Positions 10,984 through 21,699 are shown, numbered from the stretch's first letter. The stretch: 64,000 nt of DNA from Odontocerum albicorne (GCA_949825065.1 OX463846.1:9753366-9817365), one strand, 5' to 3'. Numbers and translations are program-made. Notes: generated from the sequence alone by a model not told the origin.

Positions 10984-11200
10984 TGAGCAGGCTTGAAACT
11001 TGCAGTTCGTCATTGTACGTGTTAGCAATGCTCCCAACAACACTTGTAGGCAAATATTGTTACCAAATTAACTCTGGTACAAGACTTAAACCCCCTTTCT
11101 AGGATAGCATTAGGAATTGAAGTTAAGTGTTTTACCAAACTAAGTTATGGACGTCATGCGCAACTGAGTCTGGTTGGCCTACCAGACTCAATAATTAAGT
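10984..11200. repeat. SINE family G fragment
   Basis: The block shares cgtgttagcaatgctccc, acaacacttg and ttttaccaaac landmarks with 28945-29140 and, more loosely, with 59435-59702 and 63640-63870. It lacks a clear tRNA-like head, so it is a body fragment, and the 62-bp array abuts it. Confidence 0.5.
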
Positions 11201-11202
11201 TG

Positions 11203-11280
11203 AACCATTGTAATTTATTTTTATCAAACACTGTTTATTCCACTTTTTTGTAACGGTATAACCCTACTGGTTTCAACATA
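11203..11280 (+). mobile_element. Left half of foldback MITE family M1
   Basis: The run tttatcaaacactgtttatt, followed by ccactttttt and aacggtataaccctac, is the left arm seen at 46807 and 61966. The right arm is missing. Confidence 0.6.
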
Positions 11281-11339
11281 CAAGTTGAACCAACTTCATC
11301 TTTTCTGTAAATTATGATAATCGGACAATTTAGCAAAAT

Positions 11340-11400
11340 TTGAGCGGCCTTAAGGAGAGCAGACTTTCCTCAAGGGCGCACAACTCAGAATTCAAATTCA
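11340..11400 (-). repeat. SINE fragment of the CTTGAGGAGAGT type
   Basis: ggagagcagactttcctcaa followed by gggcgc matches 31915-31975 and, in reverse, 22490-22560 and 53100-53160. Confidence 0.45.
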
Positions 11401-11406
11401 CTATTT

Positions 11407-12464
11407 TTAATAAATAAAAAAAAAAACACAAATAATAATAATAAAAGAAGAATTTGACTTGAAAATTTTACGTCTCTCCGAAGCAACATCTTTTAGACAA
11501 AAATTCAAAAGATACAAAGGGGACATCGCATTTAGGGACTTGAATAGAAAAAAAGAGAAAAAGTTTAAAATCAATCCGTTCGTGAACCTTAATATAGACT
11601 TTTTATATGAACATGATGTAGACCTTAAAAAATTATAAGTCAACTTTTTAGAAATGAATATGACAATATTTATGACTACCATATATCAGCCTAGCAGCTG
11701 CATTAAATACACAATGGAGTCTAGAAAATTGTGAAACAGCCAGACAAAAATAAATAGAAATACAATAATCCAGACAAAAAACGACAAATTAATTAATTGA
11801 GTTTTTATTTCTTTTGTTGAGAAATATCAACGTAAAATTTTTAACTCTCTAGGATTATAGTAGGCCCAAGAAGTGGTATAATCTATTTGTATGTCGAAAG
11901 CGAGTTTACTTTGAAGATAGATACCAAGGAATTTGATGCTATATTTTGGAAAAATACTAACGTCCATAATTGATAATGCATCCCTATCAAAAATGAGTTG
12001 GCTACGTGGTGAAGCCACCAAATTTTTCTTGGATTCAGCTTATATTTTAAAACATCCAATTTAAGACTTTGAAATAACAAGTTTCATCCGCATAAACCTG
12101 AGACTCAAAACCCTCTATGCCAATAAAATCTCAGATAGAATTAGTATAAAGCTCAAAAAGCAGCGACTTTAATACCGCCCATTTTGGTATACCACTCAAC
12201 AATATCCTAAGATAATTCTTCCTGATTAACAATAACGGATTACCTTCTATTTGACAATTAAAATTCAATCCACGCAATAACATTGCCTGAAAATATAAAT
12301 TCATCCCCAAATCTTTGCAAGAGAATTTCATGATCGACAATATCAAAAGCAGCGCTCACATCTAGAACAGTAATTATAGCAATTTGTCTTTCTTCTATTT
12401 CAGTTAGCAAATCTGAAGTCAGCCTTAAAGCAACGGTTTTTGTTGAGTGATATTTGTAAAACAA
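11407..12464 (-). pseudogene. Non-LTR retrotransposon reverse-transcriptase relic (CR1/Jockey-like)
   Basis: Minus-strand fragments appear in the right order. First comes a block with H-S-T-x-T-A-L-R-L...D-L-L and V-L-D-V-S-A-A-F-D-I-V-D-H-E-I-L-L (12258-12464), which is motif A of the reverse transcriptase with its catalytic Asp region. Next is G-I-P-K...V-L-K-S-L-L-F-E-L-Y-T-N-S-I (about 12131-12180), the GVPQGSVLGPLLF counterpart. Then come K-L-N-P-R-K and F-L-G-I-Y-L (11827-12080), the downstream INxxKTE and LLGVxLD region. Last is a C-terminal tail with F-K-S-L-N-A-M-S-P-L-Y-L (11407-11682). Several frameshifts separate the pieces. The YADD-type box could not be placed. The fragment is dead and 5'-truncated. 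Confidence 0.7.
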
Positions 12465-12490
12465 AGCAAAACTATTTATAATATATTAAA

Positions 12491-13021
12491 GGGTCTTTCA
12501 AATTGAGCGGTTTTTTTAATTCTTGGATAAAACACAGATGCCGTCGCGAGCTTGCCTGAGTCTTGCGACATTTGAGAAGTGTAATGTATAGCATTTATAA
12601 AAATGGAGTCGTATACAATACAACAACGCGTTCAAATCGAGAATTATTTTATGTATTGTAACCTCCGGAAACGGTGATGTTAATTGGCCACCAAGATCAT
12701 GTGATCGGACACCGTTGGACTATCTTCTCTCGGGTTACGTGAAAAACCAGATCTAAAAGAATGATCCCCGATCTATTCCTGAGCTGAAGGACGAAATTAT
12801 TCGCGTTATTGGTGAATTATAATCGCAATTATGCCAAAATGTCATAGAAAATTTTGACAAAAAAGTGGACATCTGTGGAGCTGCAAGAGGTGGACATTTG
12901 GCGGATATTGTTTTTTTGTGTTTAAATGTCATACATTATACTTTAAATCAAAGCAAATTGTGTGTTTTATTCAAGAATCAAAAAAAAATTAAATAATAAA
13001 ACCACTCAATTTGAAAGACCC
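12491..13021 (+). mobile_element. Tc1/mariner-superfamily deletion derivative, copy 1
   Basis: The ends are inverted repeats: GGGTCTTTCAAATTGAG at the left and CTCAATTTGAAAGACCC at the right. Between them lies ATG 12604 with M-E-S-Y-T-I-Q-Q-R-V-Q-I, the N-terminal start of a Tc1/mariner-type transposase. It is joined directly to the C-terminal part: N-W-P-P-R-S-C-D, T-P-L-D-Y, I-P-E-L-K-D-E-I-I-R-V-I and a final H-L-A-D-I-V. The middle, with the first catalytic Asp residues, is gone, and stops are present. Copy 2 at 24998-25538 shares the same internal junction, so the deleted form itself was copied. Confidence 0.75.
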
Positions 13022-13134
13022 TACATAAATACGTTTCTCTTTGACCATATAAGTATTTATATATTTTTAATATTCAATTATTTTTCTCTAATAAACCATA
13101 ATTGAGGTTTAACCGATTATTCCTTTAGTTCGTG

Positions 13135-13560
13135 AAACTGTGTGTTTGACATGTCTGTATTGAAAAAACGGCAATATAATATAAATGAATACGACAAAAA
13201 TGCGTTATTTTGCAAAATATATCTGATATTACGGATACTCTTGCAAAATAATGTACGAGTATTTGTATGAATGATGGATTAAGGAATCGTCTCAATAAAT
13301 ACTTAGATGAAGTATTTGTTTGAGACAGATGTAGTAAACACAATATAATAAATTCCAAAAAGGAACCAATGGATAATTTTTTAAGGTTTTGAGTACAATA
13401 AATACACACATGTGAATTCCACCCTTTCAGGAAATTTCAGTGCTAGAAATATTTACACGTTTATCAAACAGACATACTTATTTTATATATTTATTTCAAT
13501 AAAAACGATAAAATTTCTTAGTACTCAAACGCAAACGTAGATATATGTGTTTGTAACAAG
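13135..13560 (+). repeat. Uncharacterised dispersed repeat E, copy 2
   Basis: Second copy of the repeat at 6690-7085, same strand, with a few short insertions relative to it. No coding content. Confidence 0.6.
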
Positions 13561-13610
13561 CATTCTCATATTGGTTGGCATTGGGCTATTTATCAAAAGT
13601 AGAGTATCAT

Positions 13611-13678
13611 AAAAGATCGAATACGCATAATTTATTGAGCATTCAAAAGATCGAATACGCATAATTTATTGAGCATTC
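13611..13678. repeat. 34-bp direct duplication
   Basis: aaaagatcgaatacgcataa followed by tttattgagcattc occurs twice in tandem at 13611 and 13645 with no differences I can see. Confidence 0.8.
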
Positions 13679-13960
13679 AAAGAATATGTGATCCAATGTT
13701 TATTCGCTGAGGCCACATTTGCACATGTTAGAATTCTAAATATTCCTTTGTAGAAGAATAAGCCAATATCAAAGTTTTAAATTGTAGTTCTTCCGTTTAA
13801 AACACTAATTTTATTTAAAAGCTTTCTAATATTGTTTTTTCACTTAGAGCTTATTAAAAACACTTTGCCACTAAGTTGAAAGATTTAACTATATGGATAT
13901 AAATACGCCAGGTTGTACTGTACACAACTAAAGTGTAATACAAAACACCGCGTTGAAGAT
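13679..13960. other. AT-rich sequence, no gene seen
   Basis: Nothing recognisable. Confidence 0.45.
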
Positions 13961-13964
13961 TTTC

Positions 13965-14235
13965 AAGCTACAAGGTTGCATACAAATATTGTATTTCATT
14001 TATAGTTGAGTGATTAACACTGTAGAGGTTTTAAGACATTGTGATCCATTTAGTCGAACATTGTTTATTCGACTTTATGGTATACAACAGTATAACTCTA
14101 CAGATTTCAAGGTTTAAAGCTCATCATCATTTTGTTTGTGCTCTCTAATGATAAGGGGGAAAATGTTATACCGTTATATAAAGTGGAATAAACAGTGGTA
14201 CACTAAACAAATTACAATATTATATTTTAGTATTA
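13965..14235 (+). mobile_element. Foldback MITE family M1, diverged full copy
   Basis: Both arms are present but degraded. The left includes tagaggttttaagacattgt and aacattgtttattcgac; the right includes ttataccgttatataaagtg and aataaacagtgg, ending acaaattacaat. The arms match those of the 46807 and 61966 copies. Confidence 0.55.
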
Positions 14236-14755
14236 AATTTTAATTTAAAAACAGAACATTAAATAACAATATAATAAGTTTTTAAAATTCTTTATTTTTT
14301 TCCTCACATAAGCCTTAAACTGCTTGGAATAAACCGACCAAAATGGTCTCGTTCAGGCCATTATTACGAAATAAAGCTTTTTCTTTATGAATCCAAATTC
14401 CTTTCTTTAATTATCTTCTTTATTGGGTAGAATCTTGATTCTTATATTTCCATTCAACGCGGATTCACAGTCAGATTTCCAAGTTTCGTTAAAAAATACA
14501 ATGGTTGTTGATTATTATTTATGAGTTTTGAAACATGTCATTCATCCCAAAAAAAAACGGCGTTTTATTGATAAAAGCACAGTAATAACGTTAAGGATAA
14601 AATTGAACTATAGTAGTTAGTTTATTTGCATTGAAATAAATTAATGAAAATTAGAATATTTTAAAACGAATAATTAATTATTTTGAATGCCGTTTTGTTT
14701 CGAGAACCATATTAACATTAAGCTTATTGGATTGAAAAATAGTGATTTTAGGATA
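14236..14755. other. AT-rich sequence, no gene seen
   Basis: Long A and T runs; no motif or repeat family recognised. Confidence 0.45.
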
Positions 14756-14759
14756 TTAC

Positions 14760-14905
14760 ATATATACATTTATTTCATAACAGTCTCCTTTACAGGCTAG
14801 GCAGAGTAAAAAATACCCTTAAACACGCCTTATCAAGCATGATCTAATATTATTCGTGTTTGTGTTTCTAATCCACTTGATCTATCCATATTTTACTCAA
14901 ACAAC
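14760..14905 (-). repeat. LINE family B 3' fragment, minus strand
   Basis: ctcctttacaggctaggcag followed by agtaaaa is the same terminal block as near 650 and 45500 on the minus strand. It lies head-on to the plus-strand copy that follows. Confidence 0.4.
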
Positions 14906-14934
14906 ATCATCAACGTATACAGTACATTTCTGAA

Positions 14935-15720
14935 TTGTGTATATCTATATATTTGAAAAATCTGAGAATAGATGTTGTGAAATCCTAAGTCATGGTGTGT
15001 GATATATGGGTGGGAAATTAATGATTAGAGAAAGTAAAAAAATTGTGTTTTTAGGCAGTATTTTCTCAGATGACGATTTTCTCATAGTTATGAGATATAT
15101 CGAACGGCGTGTATCATTAGAATAATCATTCAATGGAGCAGTAAAACATATATTTTCAAACCAGATAATATCAAAAACTGCTAATATGATAGTGCATAAT
15201 AGTATTCTTGTGCCAACTTTGATAGAAGTAAAATATAATAGGGAAAAATATTGAAATGAGACAAATGAATACTGAGAATAGTACATAGGATGACAGAATA
15301 CTGAGAAGAGTATAGTACATAGGATGACAGAATACTGAGAAGAGGACGTAGGATGACAGAATACTGAGAAGAGTACATAGGATGACAGAATACTGAGAAG
15401 AGTACGTAGGATGACAGAATACTGAGAAGAGGACGTAGGATGACAGAATACTGAGAAGAGTACATAGGATGACAGAATACTGAGAAGAGTACATAGGATG
15501 ACAGAATACTGAGAAGAGTACATAGGATGACAGAATACTGAGAAGAGTACGTAGGATGACAGAATACTGAGAAGAGTGCATAGGATGACAGAATACGCAA
15601 TTAAGGGATTTGGAATGATTGTGAACTTAAGGCTGATATTGCAAAATGAAGAGTTAGGAATTAAGGTATTGCACCATGAAGAAGTGCACTCTGAAGAAGT
15701 TTGGCCGTGCAAAATGAATG
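14935..15720 (+). pseudogene. LINE family B coding remnant interrupted by a minisatellite
   Basis: The stretch aligns with 24120-24600. Shared blocks are gatatatgggtg(g)ga(a)t, agtattttctcagatga, and gtgcataatagtattcttgt followed by gccaactttgatagaag. In the better copy this part reads I-L-V-P-T-L-M-Y, then R-I-H-G-V-T-T-Y-D-R-I-R-N-E, the post-RT region common in insect LINEs. Here the piece coding G-x-T-x-x-D-R-I-R has been expanded into the 29-bp array at 15272-15596. The remainder (GIRNDCEL-like) follows the array. Frames are broken throughout. Confidence 0.55.
15272..15596. repeat. 29-bp minisatellite, 11 units, born from LINE coding sequence
   Basis: The unit is actgagaagagtacatagga plus tgacagaat. 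Eleven units are present, one with a short insertion (near 15310). The unit has no stop in any minus-strand frame and 29 is not a multiple of three, so all three minus-strand frames stay open across it. That explains the long leucine- and serine-rich frames there, which should not be taken as genes. Confidence 0.9.
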
Positions 15721-15853
15721 AATGAATAAATTTTAACAAAATAAATACTCGTAAAAATTTTAACAAAATAAATACTCGAATAAATTTTAACAAAATAGTA
15801 CTCGTAAATGGTCGGCGTAGTCAATAAACTTCAAGGGAAATACTTCCTTGAAA

Positions 15854-15919
15854 TTTCAAATATCACTCACTTGTTATTACAACCATACGGTTGTAATAAC
15901 AAGTGAGTGATATTTGAAA
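15854..15919. repeat. Perfect 31-bp inverted repeat with 4-base loop
   Basis: Arms at 15854-15884 and 15889-15919 are exact reverse complements (tttcaaatatcactcacttg..., and its mirror) around atac. No associated element ends were recognised. Confidence 0.85.
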
Positions 15920-16060
15920 GAAGGGAATGTTAAGAAAGTTGTAAGATATGGATATAGAGGAAGCGAAAGATATGTGCCGCGATGGAAATACCAGACATTT
16001 CCTTTTCTTTACTTATCGCAGCTGGGAAATAGCGTGGTGGTATGTATAAATGAGTACGTA
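15920..16060 (+). repeat. LINE family B 3' end
   Basis: The segment reads, in pieces, as D-I-E-E-A-K-D-M-C-R-D, then ends aaatagcgtggtggtatgta. The same ending, aaatggcgtaatggtatgta, occurs at 24880. It is the extreme 3' end of the LINE-B open frame and tail. Confidence 0.6.
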
Positions 16061-17425
16061 TATTTGATTGTGTATTGTATTGAACTTGTGTTGTATACTG
16101 TAATATTTGACGAGTTAACTGGTATCTGCTAATTTGTAATCAATTTGTTTAGTCATTAATTCATCATTGTCTCCATTTGACTAAACTCACTTCAAGTTCC
16201 TTTCTTCATCACCCATTAATTTATTGATTTCCATTTTTCCACTTCCTCGTCCATTCCTCACTGAACACAACTCAAAAGCATTGTTCTTATTTTTATTATT
16301 CTTATAGTAAGTTTACATATCACTTCCACACTATTCATTATAATAATTGAAAAAAAAAACTAACTATGTGACAATACTAACCAAAAGCAAAGGGGTGAAG
16401 TTGGCAAGGTTAACCCTTACCAAGCAAAACCCGCAATCAGCAAAACCTAACGAGGCTTGCCCCAACTAACACTCTCCCCTTTATTCTGCATGCTCCATTT
16501 CACCGCTACGGTCGGCCTGATAAAACATTTCAATGGACTATGGAGTAAGTTTCTTTTGTTTCTAATTACATTAACCAAGGTAGGTCACTGCTATAGTCTG
16601 CCAATATACGAGAAACGTGTGTGGAATATAAAATATAGTATAATTTGTTTCGTTAGCAAGGTTACGTTTGATACTAAAAAGTTATTTAAAAAAATTCAAG
16701 ACCAAGATGCTAAATAATTTTATTTGATGGATCCTTTCACCACATGTTAGGTAGCTACTAAGTGTTAGTACAATAATAAAGTTAAATGAAAAGGATATAT
16801 TTCTTTAAGATACTTTTATTGTTCATAGTACAAATACACATATTGTATTGTATTGCACTTTAGCTATCTACAGTATCAAGAGCGAGCTTATTTATTTATT
16901 TATTTTACATTTGATACAGGTTTGACTAACAATTATCATACATAAAAAAACAAGAAAAAATTAAATCATCAAAAGTTTAAATAAAGCGTTATGACAAAAT
17001 AAATCATATTTCTCATGCTTCCGTGTAAAGTTACTTAGTTATAACCCTCGATTTATTCACCTTATTTAGTGAGTTTAACCCTCAATTTATTCACCGAGAT
17101 GGGTAAGATATCGATATCAGAAAGTTTATTCAACAACGTCATTCCGTGTGTGACTGGTGATGTTCTTAAGAGTGAATACGGCACCGAAAATCATCTTAAT
17201 TCAAATAATTGTCCGATACATTAAAGAAAAATTTGTTAATTAACAAATTATTTGTTATTTTTCTGTTAGCAATTTTTATTTATACATAAACAGGTACATT
17301 GATGTATTCTAACGCTTAAGGAGTAATATCCAAGGATAAACATTAAAATGATAGAGCCGCGGTTAATCTCTTTGCAATAAAAATATCGCAGAAATCCCTC
17401 TTGAACTCACTCAACTATCAGGGAA
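16061..17425. other. AT-rich sequence with scattered SINE-like patches
   Basis: No gene. A tttatttatttattttac run at 16888 looks like a reversed SINE tail. An 18-base phrase around ataaccctcgatttattcac is repeated at 17041 and 17077. Other parts show nothing recognisable. Confidence 0.4.
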
Positions 17426-17429
17426 TTCA

Positions 17430-17515
17430 TATCATGTGGCAATCCCTTTCAACCAACCAGGAAGATATTAATGAAGTCTTGAGTGAAACCACACTGTAAT
17501 CTCAAATTCAAGTGA
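17430..17515 (-). repeat. SINE body fragment with the central GGAAG domain
   Basis: gtggcaatccctttcaacca followed by accagga is the reverse of the TGGTTGGTTGGAAGAG...TGCCAC core of the tRNA-headed SINEs. Confidence 0.5.
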
Positions 17516-17864
17516 GATAAGGTGTCGCGTGAAGTTCCTCGGACCAGGATTCTTTGTTGGTTTAACTATTGATCGAGAATTGGTCTCCACAGTCATCAGA
17601 AAACGGTTCCCTTCGATAATCATAATAATAATTGAGTATATATAAATTTGAAAACGGTTCATATCCACCGTATTTCAAGGAAGAAAGGGGCCAATGATAT
17701 TCAAGTAAAAAGCTACATATTTTGAGATATTTAAGAAAAAATCCCTTTGTATGGGTCTGTATGGAACAAAAAGATCTAAAGCTAGAATTTTGCTCTGAAA
17801 TGCACATTTTACTATTATGGCTTTAGAATTTAGGTATCAAATTGATTGCATTACACTTATATAG

Positions 17865-18015
17865 AGTGCAATCTGATGGGTTTTTGCAATGTGGTAATGT
17901 TTTCTAACCACCAAGCAAGATGTTAATCGAACCTAAAGAGAAAGAAATACTGAAATATTAAAAAAAAATCTGAGTACCAACAGGAGTTGAACCCGCAACC
18001 CACTGGCTGGAAGAA
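17865..18015 (-). repeat. tRNA-headed SINE, partial
   Basis: Read on the minus strand, the right edge contains GGGTTCAACTCC, a good RNA polymerase III B box, after a degraded A-box side. An A/T run and the body with a reversed tggtaa...attgca core follow. The head is truncated at the CCAGCCAGTGGG side. Confidence 0.55.
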
Positions 18016-18114
18016 AAGTATTTTATATTATTTTATATTATTTTATCATATAGATCACGAATGTCATCATACGTATGCTTTCTATCTTTTCTATCGTATG
18101 GATTATCTCTCACA

Positions 18115-18350
18115 GTAGTATGTTCAGGTTTTTCATATATGATACCGCCTCTGGAACAAACCAATAAATCGGCATCTAGACATCTCGGGAACGAATATAT
18201 TAGACACTCTTACATGATGTGATCGACAGTCTGCACCATTCCACATGAACACAAAGGAAAATCAACGAAATCCTATATATGCAAGGTATATGCACTAAAA
18301 CCGCAGCCACACCTCAAACGATTCAGGGTACACCAGTCGTGCTTAGTTGC
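18115..18350 (-). pseudogene. Non-LTR retrotransposon C-terminal zinc-finger fragment
   Basis: On the minus strand one frame reads H-D-W-C-T-L-N-R-L-R-C-G-C-G, then L-C-S-C-G-M-V-Q-T-V-D-H-I and, after a stop, E-C-L. This matches the C-x-C-G...Q-T-x-x-H-I-L-x-E-C-P end of RNase-H-bearing non-LTR elements of the Jockey/R1 groups. Two in-frame stops are present. It is a 5'-truncated dead fragment. Confidence 0.65.
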
Positions 18351-18477
18351 AGGTTTCGGAGAAACACGTTAGGATTTCTATCAAAGTGGAGATTTGCGAC
18401 TGAGAATTAATTTTATTGTTGTCCTCAGCTATCTGGTGAGTTAACATTGAATCTGTTATCGATTATAGATAGACAAC

Positions 18478-18522
18478 GATTCTATTATCCATCTATCGAT
18501 TGGATAGATGGATAATAGAATT
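18478..18522. repeat. Short inverted repeat
   Basis: attctattatccatctatc and its reverse complement lie 5 bases apart (18479-18497 and 18503-18521). A further partial repeat, ttatccatctatt, follows. Confidence 0.75.
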
Positions 18523-19089
18523 GTTATCCATCTATTCAGAAAGATGTCGGTATTTATGGCGAATTGGAGCAGGTATTCTAATTACGTATACAGTATTTAA
18601 AATAATTTTAAGGATTCTGTCATTTTGCGATGTATAAATTTTTACCGTGAGGATTTTTCGATTCCTAGTGGTGATTTAAATAAGTAAATATATGTTTATT
18701 GATAGCAACGTAACATTTAACATACATATTTGAATATATTCCAAAATCACACAATCTCAAGATAAATGCCAGAAATGAAAAGAGAAACCATCAAAAGGTC
18801 TGGGCTCATCTCATAACATGTACCCAGTTGAGATAGACCCTACCAATATAAGGCGATCCCAGCCGCGAGGACACAAGATGTTTTTCAGCCTACACCCTTG
18901 TACATGTAGATTAAGAAAAAAAACAGAAAATAAATAAATGGCAGAAAAAAGTAAACTCACAAATACTGCCTCAGATTAAATTCGATAAATAAATATAGGT
19001 TCATACATAAATATAAATATGTTTATTACATTGAATCAGTATTAAAAGCGACGAGTGAGGAGCTTAGGCAAAAGAGTGAATAACTAATG
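18523..19089. other. AT-rich sequence, no gene seen
   Basis: A block at 18780-18920 is less AT-rich (ggcgatcccagccgcgagga) and ends in an A-rich run, so it may be another retroposon end, but no second copy is in the window. Confidence 0.4.
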
Positions 19090-19094
19090 CGAAT

Positions 19095-19504
19095 TTAGCA
19101 GAATGGTTCTTATTGGAAGAGATGATGAGGTTGATTTGTTGATAAATAATAAAACACGTTAGATCGCAATGCGGAAAGAGAGTGTGTTTATTTTTATAGT
19201 AACGTAGGTATTTATATCTTTTTGGAATGTACGCGAGAGTGCGCTCGCGATATGCTTACGTCTCGCTTCTGTGAATGCAGAAACGGTTATTATCGTATGT
19301 AGGTATTCATCTAAATACGGAACTGGTGAGATAGCCGTGGTGCGTTCTCTCTCTCTCTCTGGCGTGTGGTGCGGTCGCTCGGCCGGCGTCAATGGCCGGC
19401 ATGTGACCTTCGGACTGTTTACTATAATTTATCGAGGAATCCGAAGGTCGTTTCATCGGTCATTGACCGTATGTATGCGACAATATTCCGCGACGACCGC
19501 CATA
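19095..19504 (-). mobile_element. Solo LTR, copy 3, with exact 5-bp target duplication
   Basis: Read on the minus strand it starts TATGGCGGTCGTCGCGG and ends ...CTGCTAA. CGAAT flanks both sides (19090-19094 and 19505-19509), an exact 5-bp target duplication. Minus-strand GATATAAATACC near 19215 is a TATA box, and AATAAA-like signals follow. Length 410 bp. It has more CpG than the surrounding sequence, and a (CT)n run lies near 19350. Confidence 0.8.
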
Positions 19505-19509
19505 CGAAT

Positions 19510-20495
19510 ATAAAATGTGTAATAAGAAGTTGTTGGGCATGATGTTTACGTGATTACTGATACTGTATGGATCTGGAATAATGTTTGAAAAAGTTGGAGA
19601 GTTGAGAATGTTTAAGGATGTGAATGCAAATGTTTCAGCTGGGTGTTTTAGTATTTGGGCAAAGTAAATGTAATTTGTGATTAAAGGAACGAGACCACTT
19701 CATCACAGACTTTACCTAGTTAAGTTGTTCTATATGTACAAAACGGGTTCTTAATGTATAACACTTGTGCTTTGCCGTTTACTTTTCCATTAAAATTATG
19801 TAAATTGTAAATGTTGTATTATGGATAATTTAGAACATATCGACAAATAAGAAAAGTATAAACAATAAAGCTAGTAATTAGATTATCAACTGGAAAATAG
19901 TAAAATCAGTTTTCAACGTATAAAAATTCAAATTTATAATTGCAATGGCAAAAAAAAAAGATAAAATCGTTTTGGGACCAACAGAATTTTAACAAAGAAG
20001 AAAATATGTATTGTCACAATCAGGAATCTGAAACTGAACCTTAAAAAAGTTATATTTTATATTCAATATGAATAAAAATTTCACTGAAAGGAATTCGAAA
20101 TATGAATTTATCTTAATAAGGATGAATTTTCAATGGAAAAGTTCCTTTGAACAGTCTACAAATCGCCTTTGTTCCAAATCTTTATCTGCTGAAGTCGTTT
20201 TTATGATAAGAATACCTCCGGGCACCTACGATGCCACTAGGGTGAGGGGCAGAAAATTATTTGCAGTGGCGTGATAATTTAACTTTTGTTTATGATGGGC
20301 TGAATACTTTAAGAAAAACCTGATAGGCTTAATGCTTGGTTGAAATTTAAAAGTAATAAAAATAAATTCGATATTCGATAGGGTATTCCTCGATATGGAG
20401 TATATGTTAATTATTATCAGCCATCATATGGATGGAAGATAACTGTGTGTGTATTTTGTGCAAGCTGTTGCACTTTTGTAAGCATGGCGTTTAGA
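19510..20495. other. AT-rich sequence, no gene seen
   Basis: No motif recognised. Two open frames of 60-70 codons have no family features. Confidence 0.45.
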
Positions 20496-20499
20496 GGCT

Positions 20500-20720
20500 G
20501 ACGGTTTTTCCATTATTTTAAAAGAAATTATAACCGCGCGATTAACATTCCAGAATATAACAAAACAATATGCTTCTATCGACGTTTGACATACTACTGA
20601 GGGAAGAGGTATCCGATTTTATTTTTAACAACGTCGCCTAGCCATGCGCTGAACGTGGCCGGCGTAGTATCTGTTCCAACTTATTCAGGCCGTAAACTTT
20701 TGGATCTTAGTGGTACTGCT
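20500..20720 (+). repeat. Uncharacterised dispersed repeat D, copy 2
   Basis: Second copy of the repeat at 2010-2245, same strand, ending acttttggatcttagtggta. Confidence 0.55.
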
Positions 20721-20859
20721 TGAGGAATTTTCAGGCTGATTCAGAATAAAGAAGATCAGTAGGTCAGTTCTTCAGAAGCTAAAAACTGTTGTGTTAAGAA
20801 TGGGGAAAAACTAAAAACTGAAAGGGGAAAAGGAGCACGAAAATATGGTTTAGAAAGAC

Positions 20860-21110
20860 TGTCAAAACAAATTTACAATGTTATCATGTGTGGGAGTCGG
20901 GGTTGAGGATGGCTGAAGAAAGTATGACTGGACTAAGTGAATTTCATTTTGAAATAAGGAAAGGTAAGGAGTTAAATAAACACAGAAGCAGCTATATGAA
21001 AAGATGTAAATGACATAAAGATTAGCATTCTGTCAACTCTGTCGAACTTAACAGGGAAATGGCGAGATGGTATTTATGCATATTATATATGTACATTTTT
21101 GTAGAGCATG
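20860..21110 (+). repeat. LINE family B 3' part
   Basis: The piece retains the order seen in the other copies: a W-L-x-Q-V-N-like stretch, then agctatatgaaaagatgtaa and a gaaatggcgagatggtattt ending. It is heavily mutated. Confidence 0.5.
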
Positions 21111-21179
21111 CGATATTTATTTTCTTCATATACGGTTAGTGCTAACCTCAAAATATTTTCCTATATTTAAGTCCCTCAA

Positions 21180-21464
21180 TGGAATGTCTTAATTGTATTG
21201 TATCTTTCAAATCTATGTCTGAGAGGTGTTGATTGGAAGATAAGTTAAACATTAAGATCGATTTCGTCGTGATCAAATAAATTGATTGTTCTGAATCGAT
21301 CTAATAAGGCGGGGTATTGTGAGAGGACTTTTATTGTTACTGGTCCTATGGAGTGGAATGGTCTGGCTCTAAGTGTTAGAGATATGAATGGCATATGCAG
21401 ATTTCGGAAGCACTTGAAGTCAACCGCTTTTGGAAGATCTTATGAAAATTATGATTATATATGA
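21180..21464 (+). pseudogene. C-terminal tail of a CR1/Jockey-like reverse transcriptase
   Basis: The frame from 21282 reads R-S-N-K-A-G-Y-C-E-R-T-F-I-V-T-G-P, then E-W-N-G-L-A-L-S-V-R-D and F-R-K-H-L-K. Many non-LTR elements end with this pattern: (R/K)-S-F-x-(V/Y)-x-(A/G)-P-x-x-W-N-x-L-P-x-x-(I/V)-R, then S-F-x-x-x-L-K. The stop at 21462 is probably the native end of the element's second open frame. Everything upstream is lost. Confidence 0.65.
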
Positions 21465-21504
21465 AAACTACACATATACCCTACACTTAAAGCCTAATGT
21501 GTTA

Positions 21505-21640
21505 CTCTCACATATCGGAAGATCTACAAAGGTTTCTTTGTAGTTCGTTTTTTCTTGGTAAACGTTCTGCGGTTTTCTTACCAAATATTGTATCTAAAAA
21601 TATGTAGATGCGAAGAAGCATACGTGATTCTTTAAATACG
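21505..21640 (+). repeat. Dispersed repeat C, 3' part
   Basis: atcggaagatctacaaaggt and ttttcttaccaaatatt also occur at 52858-52945. They are the last third of the family C repeat. Confidence 0.5.
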
Positions 21641-21699
21641 TTTTTCATTTGAATTTATGTTTGTCTGTAGCTTATATATTGCGAATTTTATATTCATAT

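Noticed and set aside
14990..15793. 267-codon Ser/Leu/Tyr-rich protein on the minus strand, and two overlapping frames
   Set aside because: All three are generated by the 29-bp minisatellite, whose unit has no stop on that strand.
15854..15919. microRNA precursor
   Set aside because: Perfect pairing with a 4-base loop is unlike a miRNA hairpin, and there is no evidence of processing or conservation.
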